The notes: generated by a model from the letters alone, not told the origin. A DNA stretch of 7,366 bases from Methanosarcina sp. (GCA_017883485.1 JADGNM010000122.1:1-7366), one strand, 5' to 3'. Numbered from the stretch's first letter, positions 1 through 5,513 are shown. Program-made: numbers and translations.

Positions 1-46
1 ACAACTACTCAATTCCCTTATTATTTGTAAAATAAATTTTTACTAA

Positions 47-57
47 TATATATATGT
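47..57 (+). promoter_or_regulatory. TATA-box-like element upstream of the thioredoxin-like gene
   Basis: An alternating AT tract (TATATATATG type) sits about 140 bp before the thioredoxin-like start, in a very AT-rich leader. It resembles an archaeal TATA box. No clear BRE was identified, and a second AT-rich stretch near 74-88 is an alternative, so the assignment is tentative. Confidence 0.3.
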
Positions 58-193
58 AAATCACCATAATATTTGAATTTATTTATTTGCCATTCCTTAA
101 CATTCTTCTATGAGATTGTTCTGAAGCTTGAAAAAGAAAGAAAAAAATACTCGAGACAAAAACAACAGAGAATCAAAATATGAGGTTAGAAAT

Positions 194-425
194 ATGAAAA
201 TCGAAATTCTTGGAACCGGTTGTTCAAAATGCAATAAAACGAAGGAAGTTGTTGAAAAAGTATTGAAGAGTACTGGTGTTAAAGCTGAAGTCGTTAAAGT
301 AGAGGACTTTGAGACGATACTAAAATATGGCGTTATGATCACCCCCTGCCGTTGTGATTGATGGCGACGTGAAAATTATGGGTAAGGTTCCTGATGAAAA
401 AGAAATTAAAAAATGGATCTTGTAA
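194..425 (+). pseudogene. Frameshifted small thioredoxin-like protein (thioredoxin_3 / redox-active disulfide protein 2 type)
   Basis: The start is ATG 194, preceded by GAGGTT at 182-187 with normal spacing. The first 49 codons give a thioredoxin-fold N-terminus with the redox motif GCSKC (Cys10, Cys13), typical of the ~77-residue archaeal disulfide reductases of the MTH895 kind, which exchange thiols in the cytoplasm. In the frame as read, translation runs into a stop at 359-361 after TPCRCD. Removing one C from the CCCCC run at 342-346 restores TPAVVIDGDVKIMGKVP and a full 76-residue protein ending at 425, the expected family length. The break falls on the conserved cis-Pro (Pro51 in the repaired protein), so the unrepaired product loses the last beta strands and helix. 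Either a real pseudogene or a one-base sequencing error in a homopolymer; the sequence alone cannot decide. The family and the repair are clear; the in vivo status is not. Confidence 0.85.
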
Positions 426-601
426 TTGACGGCTGCCCGGTGAACTGTGCGAGAAATACCCTTGAGCTGGCAGGTTTTAAAGTAGACAATCACATCATTA
501 TATCGGAGTTGAGAATCAAAAAGAACAAAGACAAAGATCTTAAAGAAAATGAAGTTTCCATAGCTCTTGAAAAAACGCTTGAGATCCTGCAGTCCGAGTA
601 A
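413..601 (+). pseudogene. C-terminal remnant of a DGC-family putative zinc-binding protein
   Basis: The frame encodes about 62 residues beginning MDLVIDGCPVNCARNTLE and continuing with the KVDNHIIISELRIKKNKD segment. This matches the second half of DGC proteins (Pfam DGC, putative zinc-binding), with the DGCxxxC pair at Cys8 and Cys12. The N-terminal half, which normally carries the CSG cysteine motif and about 70 residues, is absent. The homologous part starts inside the last codons of the repaired thioredoxin-like gene (overlap 413-425), which suggests a deletion joined the two genes. The ATG at 413 has no ribosome-binding site, only an A-rich stretch, so expression is doubtful. A full-length DGC paralogue lies at 5562-5975 on the other strand. 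In other archaea DGC proteins are often found beside small thioredoxins, permeases and ArsR regulators, which fits this neighbourhood. Confidence 0.75.
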
Positions 602-610
602 TTTCGGACT
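591..610 (+). terminator. Perfect inverted repeat spanning the end of the DGC remnant
   Basis: AGTCCGA (591-597) and TCGGACT (604-610) are perfect complements with a 6-base spacer, straddling the stop codon at 599-601. It could fold as a 7-bp hairpin in the transcript. No T-run follows, so it is either a processing/stability hairpin or a degenerate terminator. Confidence 0.4.
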
Positions 611-958
611 TAGAGTTATCCGAAAAGTCAATAATGATATTAAGCAAGTAAACATTTTGGTTCTTCGCTGTTTTGTGTGTGAAAAATAATTTTTTAGCTG
701 GAGAGGTGATGTTCTATTACAGTACCTTATCAACAAATGCTGGAAAAATTAGTTGATGTAAAAATAGAGTAAAGATAAGCTTGCCGTGCAATCTTATTTA
801 AGAGGTAGAGACGCCATCAAGCCTTTCGTTTCGCCTATACGCCAAAATATGGGGCTAAAGGGCAAAATGCGCTTATTTACATAACTAGGGTATTATTTTT
901 ATTCTTTTATTTAATCCCATTTCTCCACTCCTTATAATAAAAAAATGCATCATACTTA
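602..958. other. Gene-poor stretch with short broken reading frames
   Basis: There is no convincing gene between the DGC remnant and the ArsR promoter. A good ribosome-binding site (GGAGAGGTG, 700-708) is followed only by a 15-codon frame from ATG 709 and, in another frame, by about 19 codons reading ITVPYQQMLEKLVDVKIE. Next comes a GC-richer island with a 38-codon open frame at 768-884 containing AIKPFVSPIRQNMGLKGKM, with no start codon or homologue I recognise. From 890 the DNA is AT-rich and promoter-like. The mix of an orphan ribosome-binding site and short frames suggests eroded genes, possibly the permease often found in such cassettes or an old transposase. This is inference only. Confidence 0.4.
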
Positions 959-966
959 TTTATATT
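959..966 (+). promoter_or_regulatory. TATA-box-like element for the ArsR gene
   Basis: TTTATATT lies in an AT-rich stretch 93 bp upstream of the preferred ATG 1060 and 36 bp upstream of the alternative TTG 1003. It matches the archaeal TATA consensus well. A start about 25 bp downstream would give a leader of about 70 nt for ATG 1060. Confidence 0.4.
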
Positions 967-1059
967 TATTCCATAGTTCGATCACATTTCCTTATTTCTT
1001 TTTTGTTGACATTTCACGAACATGAAAACTCTTATTTAGAAAGCTTAGGTTCTTTAATT

Positions 1060-1416
1060 ATGAGTTATTGCTGCCCTGTGGATCCCGAGAAAAAAAAGGA
1101 ATGGGAAGAGCACATGCTTCAGGAAATCGACTTTCTTGAGCATGACATAAAAAAAGCCAGTGAAATATTTAGCGCCCTTGGACACCCTATAAGATTGAAA
1201 ATTGCTTATTTTCTCTCTCAAAGAGACCACTGCGTATGCGAACTGATATTTAAGTTAAAGGAGCGACAGAACCTGGTTTCCCATCACTTGACTATTCTGA
1301 AAAACTGCGGAATCATCGAAGCTTACAGTAGTTCAAAGTGGCGCTTTTATAGACTAAACCCCGAATTTGGAAACATCTTGAAAATTATATCACAGGTCCA
1401 AACCAAAAAAGAGTAA
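1060..1416 (+). CDS. ArsR/SmtB-family winged-helix repressor with CxC metalloid-sensing motif
   Basis: The 118-residue protein has the compact ArsR length. The recognisable core runs from about residue 33 to 105: ASEIFSALGHPIRLKIAYFL, then DHCVCELI, then the recognition region RQNLVSHHLTILKNCGIIEA, then the wing SSKWRFYRL. The HCVCEL sequence (Cys58, Cys60) sits where E. coli ArsR has ELCVCDL, the arsenite-binding helix. An N-terminal Cys4-Cys5 pair and Cys83 could supply further ligands. By family knowledge such proteins repress a nearby detoxification operon and are released by As(III), Sb(III) or soft metals. Start choice: ATG 1060 has a weak AGGTT site upstream; an in-frame TTG at 1003 would add 19 residues but has no ribosome-binding site. 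Its usual partner genes upstream are broken here, so its present target is unclear. The metal specificity is inferred. Confidence 0.88.
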   Translation: MSYCCPVDPEKKKEWEEHMLQEIDFLEHDIKKASEIFSALGHPIRLKIAYFLSQRDHCVCELIFKLKERQNLVSHHLTILKNCGIIEAYSSSKWRFYRLNPEFGNILKIISQVQTKKE

Positions 1417-1432
1417 AAAATAGGCATAAGCC
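1405..1432 (-). terminator. T-rich terminator for the minus-strand gene run
   Basis: Read on the minus strand, a small GGC-TTAT-GCC hairpin (1423-1432) is followed by TATTTTTTACTCTTTTTT, about 55 bp past the AhpD-like stop. Archaeal terminators are oligo-T tracts, so this is a plausible end for the minus-strand operon. It overlaps the 3' end of the convergent ArsR gene. Confidence 0.4.
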
Positions 1433-1484
1433 AAGAAAATATGTATTCAGGAAAAACCTCGGAATGAAATTGTCTGGAAGCCTT

Positions 1485-1847
1485 TTAATCCTTACAGCCG
1501 CAACCGCAGCCGCAGATATCCTCTTTTGCAGCTTCCTTTTCATCTTTTTTACTGAAAATCCTGTCGTATATATTTTCAGTATATATGTTAGTCCACCCTA
1601 TCTGTGATCCGGCAGCAATAAACATTGCAACCGAAATAGCTTCTGCTATCTCTTCCTTTGTGGCTCCTGCCGCAATTGCCCTTTGGGAATGCGCATCAAC
1701 ACAGAACTGGCAGCGCATAAGAACCGAGGAAGCAATAGCGATCAATTCCTTGGTTTTAACATCAAGAAAACTGTCCTTGAAAATAGAGTTTCTCATCTGT
1801 CCAAAAGCTTCAGCAGTTTCAGGTAACATATCGTTCAAAAATGTCAT
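1485..1847 (-). CDS. AhpD-like / carboxymuconolactone decarboxylase-family protein with a CGCGCGC tail (copy A)
   Basis: A 120-residue protein of the CMD/AhpD fold, a family of small oligomeric thiol peroxidase-type or alkylhydroperoxidase-associated proteins. The catalytic motif CxxCxxxH is intact as RCQFCVDAH (Cys46, Cys49, His53), followed by the family helix GATKEEIAEAISVAMFI and the GSQIGWTN segment. The start is ATG 1847: a GGAGGAAA site (1853-1860) precedes it, and the paralogue at 6368 begins at the same residue. Upstream in-frame codons belong to the preceding gene. The last residues form ICGCGCGCKD, four cysteines alternating with glycines (112, 114, 116, 118), which is not part of the core fold and could bind a metal or sulfur. 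It is the last gene of the minus-strand run, 25 bp after the frameshifted small gene. Substrate unknown; a role in thiol redox chemistry is inferred from the motif. Confidence 0.9.
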   Translation of the reverse strand: MTFLNDMLPETAEAFGQMRNSIFKDSFLDVKTKELIAIASSVLMRCQFCVDAHSQRAIAAGATKEEIAEAISVAMFIAAGSQIGWTNIYTENIYDRIFSKKDEKEAAKEDICGCGCGCKD

Positions 1848-1872
1848 ATAAATTTCCTCCAAATAATCAGTT

Positions 1873-2101
1873 TTAGATATTTTCTGCAGCAATTTCAATG
1901 GCCAGGTCTTCTGCAAAAAGCTGAGTTCCATTGCATGCTGCTACCTCGATTTTCAGGTTTATGAGTGTACAGAAGGTCTTCTTCGTCGTTCTGTGAACTT
2001 TCATCTTTTTGTAAATTTATTTCAGGATTAACTTCTTCTGGCGTCTCGCTTTTTGAGACTATATTAACCTGTTCTTGCTCCGGTATCTCTTTCTTTGGCA
2101 T
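1873..2101 (-). pseudogene. Small acidic protein of unknown function, interrupted by a one-base frameshift
   Basis: ATG 2101 follows a strong GGGAGGAAAA ribosome-binding site and lies between the DsrH-like gene and AhpD copy A, so it is a genuine operon member. As read, the frame drifts into RGSSMQWNSAFCRRPGH and stops at 1895. Removing one base from the T4 run at 1950-1953 (AAAA on the coding strand) gives a coherent 75-residue product ending HKPEIEVAACNGTQLFAEDL and then AIEIAAENI, with stop at 1873-1875 and the correct 25-bp spacing to the next gene. The N-terminal 45 residues are hydrophilic and rich in Glu, Gln, Lys and Ser, probably disordered; the C-terminal 25-30 residues look like a folded piece with one Cys in an ACNGT motif. 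I do not recognise the family. The frameshift may be a sequencing error or recent decay. Confidence 0.65.
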
Positions 2102-2163
2102 CTTTTCCTCCCTATTTCCATTTTTCCTCCTTTTTCTATCCTTGCAGCTTTCTCAATAATTTT

Positions 2164-2487
2164 TTAAAATGTATATGCACGCTCGCAATGTTCCATTAAA
2201 TCCTCTACAAGAGCAGCGTAGAAGTTTTCCGGAACCGCAACATTTTCTTTGTCCCACGCCCCTTCTTTGCTCCTTATTGCTCTGGCCTCAAGGTCTTCTT
2301 GACAGGCTAATACTTTGCACCCTGGTAGTTCCTCTATTCCGGCAAGCAGGTGATAGACTCCATCTCCTGCAAGGTAGATTTTTGTATTTACTGAGCGGGC
2401 AGCTAGTTTTAGGCATAAATCCGATCTTGGATTGAAGGGAGGCTTTGTCAACAAAAACACATCTAATTTTTCTTGTTTCACATTCAT
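2164..2487 (-). CDS. DsrH/TusB-like sulfur-relay subunit
   Basis: A 107-residue protein of the DsrE/DsrF/DsrH superfamily. The strand DVFLLTKPPF opens the fold, a helix follows (DLCLKLAARS), and the IYLAGDGVYHLL segment (residues 37-48) is the hallmark of the TusB/DsrH type, close to the ~95-100 residues usual for it. In E. coli TusBCD and in Dsr sulfur oxidisers, the three homologues form a cytoplasmic hexamer that relays persulfide sulfur. Cysteines lie at 25, 57, 62 and 101, more than usual. Start: ATG 2487, with GTG 2490 directly in front as an alternative; a GGAGGAG site lies about 14 bases upstream. It is third in the DsrE-F-H order on this strand, 44 bp after the DsrF-like gene. Whether it serves tRNA thiolation, sulfur assimilation or another sink is not shown. 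Confidence 0.75.
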   Translation of the reverse strand: MNVKQEKLDVFLLTKPPFNPRSDLCLKLAARSVNTKIYLAGDGVYHLLAGIEELPGCKVLACQEDLEARAIRSKEGAWDKENVAVPENFYAALVEDLMEHCERAYTF

Positions 2488-2531
2488 CACTCCACTATCA
2501 CTCCTCCGATTTTCACTCAGCAGCTATTATA

Positions 2532-2876
2532 TTAAAGAAGTATAACACATTCCGATTTTTCCATTTCTTCGAGAAAGTCCTTTTCATCTGTTAGTTCTAA
2601 GGTTTCTATTAAGGCTTCTCCAAAAAGGCCTCTCTCAACCAGCGAGGGTTCGTGCACAAGCACTTTCAACTCCCCATATGCGTAGAGGATATCTGAAAGG
2701 TTTGGTACGCCGAGCTTTCTGCTGTCCTGATCTACTACCGCAAGATAAACTCCATCTTCATAAAGGCCAAGGGTAACATTCATCCCGTTAAGGCTTACTG
2801 CAGCTGCATTCAATGCTCCGAAGGCTTTTTCACTGCCATATGGGGCTGTATCCAGTAGGTAGAAAACTGATCTCAT
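2532..2876 (-). CDS. DsrF/TusC-like sulfur-relay subunit
   Basis: A 114-residue protein close in length to E. coli TusC (119). The N-terminal strand SVFYLLDTAPYG is followed by the conserved loop and helix GSEKAFGALNAAAVSL (residues 14-29), then LGLYEDGVYLAV (residues 37-47), the pattern of DsrF/TusC. The C-terminal part, KVLVHEPSLVERGL to DFLEEMEKSECVILL, completes the alternating strand-helix fold. The only cysteine is Cys110 near the end, consistent with a structural rather than persulfide-carrying subunit. ATG 2876 has a GAGG site 10 bases upstream. It sits between the TusD-like and TusB-like genes in the canonical order, so a three-subunit complex is likely. The family is well supported by the context; the pathway served is inference. 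Confidence 0.78.
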   Translation of the reverse strand: MRSVFYLLDTAPYGSEKAFGALNAAAVSLNGMNVTLGLYEDGVYLAVVDQDSRKLGVPNLSDILYAYGELKVLVHEPSLVERGLFGEALIETLELTDEKDFLEEMEKSECVILL

Positions 2877-2937
2877 TTGATCCGAACCTCATTAAAATCT
2901 GTGTCTTATCTTTTTGACTTGCCCCAATCTTACAAAC

Positions 2938-3318
2938 CTATCTTGACAGTGAAATTACCCTGTCACTCTTAGTCAGCATTTCCGAGAGTTCATACAGGCT
3001 GGTGATTTTTATTTCAGGGAAGTAGTCTCTACAGTTGCTTCCTTCTATAATCTCTTCTTCTGGAATGTAGCCTCTCGCACCAGCACATCTTGCGCAGGCT
3101 CTGATTACAGCCCCTTTCTCCGCAAGTTCGGAAAAAAGTTCACCTGCATTGGTAAAGAAGGATGGATTTTGACCTTTTTTAGGAATATGAACTGCGTCCA
3201 GGTACAGGAATATATTCACGTGGTACCGTTTAAGTGCGTTTTCGGCAAGCTTGCAGGCAATTTCAGCATATTCGGAAATATAAGGGCCGTCAGTTAGTAT
3301 TATTGTTATCGTCTTCAA
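2938..3318 (-). CDS. DsrE/TusD-like sulfur-relay subunit with CxxC
   Basis: A 126-residue DsrE-family protein, the usual length for TusD (128). It starts KTITIILTDGPYISEYAEIA, continues with a strand and metal-free loop (VNIFLYLDAVHIPKKGQ), and carries the active region VIRACARCAGARGY with Cys75 and Cys78. In TusD/DsrE the persulfide-accepting cysteine lies in this same position, so this is the likely sulfur carrier of the complex; Cys96 is extra. The start is TTG 3318, chosen because a strong GGAGG site sits five bases upstream and no ATG fits. It begins only 37 bp after the upstream Fe-S winged-helix gene, so the two are probably cotranscribed. The partner proteins TusA and TusE/DsrC, which donate and accept sulfur in known systems, are not in this window. 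Confidence 0.82.
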   Translation of the reverse strand: MKTITIILTDGPYISEYAEIACKLAENALKRYHVNIFLYLDAVHIPKKGQNPSFFTNAGELFSELAEKGAVIRACARCAGARGYIPEEEIIEGSNCRDYFPEIKITSLYELSEMLTKSDRVISLSR

Positions 3319-3355
3319 AGCTTCCTCCGAATATTTGTGCTAAAGTAACAGCGTC

Positions 3356-4153
3356 TCAAACATATACAGCCAGAAATTGCAGTTGCTCCTCGTTATATGC
3401 ATACTTCGGCTCTTTAAGAGGTGTACATTTCTCCAAGGTGACTTGACCAGCCATGAATTTTATGGCAAAGCTATAACAGCCCTGTTCATCACATTTACCA
3501 CAGTTGGTCTGTGGCAGATATTTGTAGATATCCATGAGCTCGACCCTGATCTTTTCCCTTGGAGCAGGGACAACACCTTTTAAAATAGCTTCATTGATAT
3601 TGTTTCTCAGGTTTTCAAGCTCTTCTCTAGCTTCATCCTCATTTTTAATCATTCTCATGCTGACTTTTCCGCTACCAAAAATAGTTGTAATGATTTCTCC
3701 TCTTTTAACTATCAGGCTATCTTTTATATCCGAATAATTTCCTCTAGGAAAGATAGGCTCAAGGATTTTCAAGATCCCACCCAAGGGTGGAGTCATATTT
3801 GCTATCACCCTAAATTTTGAGGAGTCTGCTATACAGGGCAAAAGTTGCCTGATTTCTGCAATCTCCACGGGTTTTGCCTGAGAAAGATCTTTTATTTCCT
3901 CAGTAGCGTTTTCTTTCTTACCTTTCAGGAAGTTTTTGCCATATTCACTTAATTTGACATTTCTTTCTTCTAATTCGATAAGGCCTGCCTCTTGTAAAAT
4001 CTTAAGATGGAAGTCAAGAGTTTCCTTCCCGTTTATCCCTCCGATTTCCTCAATACCTCTATCGCAGTTTGCAAGGAAGTTAATTATTTTCCTTCTGGCC
4101 TTATTAGCCATAGCGAAATTTACCAGCTTTGTCTCATTCACATTTCCTGACAT
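3356..4153 (-). CDS. Winged-helix protein with C-terminal CdhE-type 4Fe-4S motif (paralogue A)
   Basis: A 265-residue protein with three visible parts. Residues 1-80 are an ArsR-like winged helix (MANKARRKIINFLANCDRG, then LDFHLKILQEAGLIEL). Residues 95-200 are a conserved middle domain (QLLPCIADSSKFRVIAN, PPLGG, ITTIFGSGKVSMRMI) that I do not recognise. Residues 207-245 carry YLPQTNCGKC to KCTPL: Cys218, 221, 226 and 243 in the spacing CxxCx4Cx16C, the 4Fe-4S signature also found at the start of the acetyl-CoA decarbonylase/synthase gamma subunit CdhE. The architecture suggests a DNA-binding protein that senses redox or Fe-S status (inference). Start ATG 4153 follows GGTGT and matches the paralogue's start without gaps; an upstream TTG 4192 is less likely. 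Cys30 is unique to this copy. It lies 37 bp before the DsrE-like gene and probably regulates that operon. Confidence 0.85.
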   Translation of the reverse strand: MSGNVNETKLVNFAMANKARRKIINFLANCDRGIEEIGGINGKETLDFHLKILQEAGLIELEERNVKLSEYGKNFLKGKKENATEEIKDLSQAKPVEIAEIRQLLPCIADSSKFRVIANMTPPLGGILKILEPIFPRGNYSDIKDSLIVKRGEIITTIFGSGKVSMRMIKNEDEAREELENLRNNINEAILKGVVPAPREKIRVELMDIYKYLPQTNCGKCDEQGCYSFAIKFMAGQVTLEKCTPLKEPKYAYNEEQLQFLAVYV

Positions 4154-4294
4154 ATGTAACACCGATAGAGATTTTGAAGGCCAATCTGTCAAGAAGGAAA
4201 GAATAGAATGCAGAGTTTACCCAGTTCCTTCCCTTAATCAATAATTTTTCTAGAGCGTTTTCAATTTCGTGAGTTATGCTTTGAGTAAACGAGC
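4154..4294. other. 141-bp spacer between the two Fe-S winged-helix genes
   Basis: No gene is visible. On the minus strand an A/T-rich run near 4235-4250 (AAAATTATTGATTAAG) could be a weak promoter for paralogue A, giving a separate transcript of A plus the sulfur-relay genes. The palindromes present upstream of paralogue B are not repeated here. Confidence 0.3.
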
Positions 4295-5092
4295 TCAAAT
4301 ATATGCAGTCAGAACCTGCAGTTGCTCCAGGCTAATTGCATTTTCTAGCTCTTTGAGGGGCGTGCACGTATCCAGGGTAACCTCACCACTCATGAGTTTT
4401 ATAGCAAAAGTGTAGCAGCCCTGTTCGCCGCATTTCCCGCAGTTGGTCTGAGGCAGGTACTTATAAATCTCCATAGGTTCAACCCTAATTTTTTCCTTGG
4501 GAGCAGGAGAGATACCTTTTGCAATAGCCTCATTGATAGCGCTTCTCAGGTTTTCGAGAGCTTCCTTGGCTTCTCCCTCGCTTTTAATCATTGTCATCGT
4601 GACTTTTCCATTGCCGTAAATAGTTGTAATGACTTCACCTTTTTGAGTAATTAGAGCATTTATCCTATCTGAATATCTGCCCCTGGAAAAAAGAGGCTCA
4701 AAAACCTTCAGGGTGCCACCTAGAGGAGGAGCTATATTTGCAATTACTCTGAACTTCGAAGAGTCAGCTATACAGGGCAAAAGCTGCCTTACTTCTACAA
4801 TTTCTACAGGTTTTGCCTGAGAGAGATCTGCAGTCTTTTCAGCGCTTTTTTCTGCCTTATCCTTAAGGAAATTTTTGCCGTATTCACTTATCTTTACATT
4901 GCCGCCTTCTAATTCTATCAGACTCGCCTGCTGCAGAACATTGAGATGGAAGTCGAGCATTGCCTTTCCAACTTCTCCCGCAATTTCCTCTGTACTTTTA
5001 TCGCCATCCGCCAGGAAGTTCATTATCTTCCGTCGGGTGGCATTTGCCATAGCATTGTTCACAAGCTTTATTTCATTTGGATTTCCCGGCAT
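4295..5092 (-). CDS. Winged-helix protein with C-terminal CdhE-type 4Fe-4S motif (paralogue B)
   Basis: Also 265 residues, aligning with paralogue A over its whole length without a gap; a hand count gives about 182 identical positions (69%). The N-terminal winged helix (NATRRKIMNFLADGD, MLDFHLNVLQQASLIEL), the middle domain with LLPCIADSSKFRVIAN (Cys107) and the Fe-S motif Cys218-221-226-243 in YLPQTNCGKCGEQGCYTF to DTCTPL are all intact. Cys30 of copy A is Gly here, so that residue is not essential. Start ATG 5092 follows AGGTGATT; a GTG at 5101 is possible but less well placed. A tandem duplication is the simplest origin. Upstream lie two palindromes and a TATA-like box, so this copy probably heads the minus-strand run and may regulate itself. 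No experimentally described family with this architecture comes to mind; function as a transcription factor is inferred. Confidence 0.85.
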   Translation of the reverse strand: MPGNPNEIKLVNNAMANATRRKIMNFLADGDKSTEEIAGEVGKAMLDFHLNVLQQASLIELEGGNVKISEYGKNFLKDKAEKSAEKTADLSQAKPVEIVEVRQLLPCIADSSKFRVIANIAPPLGGTLKVFEPLFSRGRYSDRINALITQKGEVITTIYGNGKVTMTMIKSEGEAKEALENLRSAINEAIAKGISPAPKEKIRVEPMEIYKYLPQTNCGKCGEQGCYTFAIKLMSGEVTLDTCTPLKELENAISLEQLQVLTAYI

Positions 5093-5131
5093 TAGAATCA
5101 CCTACGAACTATCGGACACAATTCTGCACCC

Positions 5132-5154
5132 TCTAATGCTTCAAAGGCATTAGA
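5132..5154. promoter_or_regulatory. Inverted repeat, candidate operator of the Fe-S winged-helix operon
   Basis: TCTAATGC (5132-5139) and GCATTAGA (5147-5154) are perfect complements around a 7-base spacer. The repeat lies 40-62 bp upstream of ATG 5092, between the TATA-like box and the ribosome-binding site, about where transcription should begin. Two-fold symmetric sites in that position are typical for dimeric winged-helix repressors. Confidence 0.45.
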
Positions 5155-5164
5155 AAGGCCTTTC
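5153..5164. promoter_or_regulatory. 12-bp perfect palindrome GAAAGGCCTTTC, second candidate operator
   Basis: GAAAGGCCTTTC is fully self-complementary and overlaps the end of the preceding inverted repeat by two bases. It lies nine bases from the TATA-like box on the promoter side. Two adjoining symmetric elements suggest either two regulator sites or competing folds in the leader. Function is inferred. Confidence 0.4.
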
Positions 5165-5172
5165 ACAGGAAT

Positions 5173-5180
5173 CAATATAA
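5173..5180 (-). promoter_or_regulatory. TATA-like box of the minus-strand Fe-S regulator / sulfur-relay operon
   Basis: On the minus strand this reads TTATATTG within TTAATTATATTGATTC. A start about 25 bp downstream would fall near 5150, inside the inverted repeat at 5132-5154, leaving a leader of roughly 60 nt before ATG 5092. No BRE purine stretch is obvious. Confidence 0.35.
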
Positions 5181-5447
5181 TTAATTCAAGACAATTCCCA
5201 TTAATAATACAGGGATTACCTCATAAAAACCCAAAAGCCCAATATCAAGAAATATTGATACGAGGTCCCAGTTTATCGATTCAAAGTAGATTATTCTTTT
5301 GTGGGAAATTCGTTTATAAGGCCAAAACCATGAAAGACCACAGTCAAATCTCAAGATAGCCCATAAATAGGAATAACAGGGCGAGCTATGCTGTATCTGA
5401 TCTCGAAAAAGGAAAAGAAATTTATTTCGATCTATAAGTATCGACAT
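5181..5447 (-). other. Doubtful 88-codon frame ending in a hydrophobic segment; possible permease remnant
   Basis: The frame opens at ATG 5447 but has no ribosome-binding site. Its first 50 codons are rich in aromatic and basic residues and look non-coding. The last 30 (NWDLVSIFLDIGLLGFYEVI then PVLLMGIVLN) form a believable membrane helix, of the kind seen near the N-terminus of DUF318/ArsP-type permeases. Such permeases commonly accompany DGC proteins, small thioredoxins and ArsR regulators, and the frame lies just downstream of the intact DGC gene in the same direction. It may therefore be the stump of a lost permease. The similarity is weak and by eye only; it could equally be chance in the roughly 470-bp spacer 5093-5561. 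Confidence 0.2.
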
Positions 5448-5513
5448 TACATAAGCAAAGACTAAAGAAAGAATGCATAATGAACTGGATTGATACTGTT
5501 CTCAGGTGGGAAT

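Noticed and set aside
320..736. 138-codon minus-strand open frame
   Set aside because: It runs antisense over the thioredoxin end and the DGC remnant, both of which show clear family motifs; its own product is unlike any protein family and has no ribosome-binding site.
1585..1851. 88-codon plus-strand frame
   Set aside because: Exact antisense shadow of the AhpD-like gene copy A.
3936..4244. 102-codon plus-strand frame (and similar ones at 3377, 3534 and 4875)
   Set aside because: Antisense shadows of the two Fe-S winged-helix genes; no ribosome-binding sites and no family-like sequence.
5240..5257. Inverted repeat CAATAT-CAAGAA-ATATTG
   Set aside because: Only 6-bp AT-rich arms in an AT-rich spacer, away from any predicted promoter; likely by chance.
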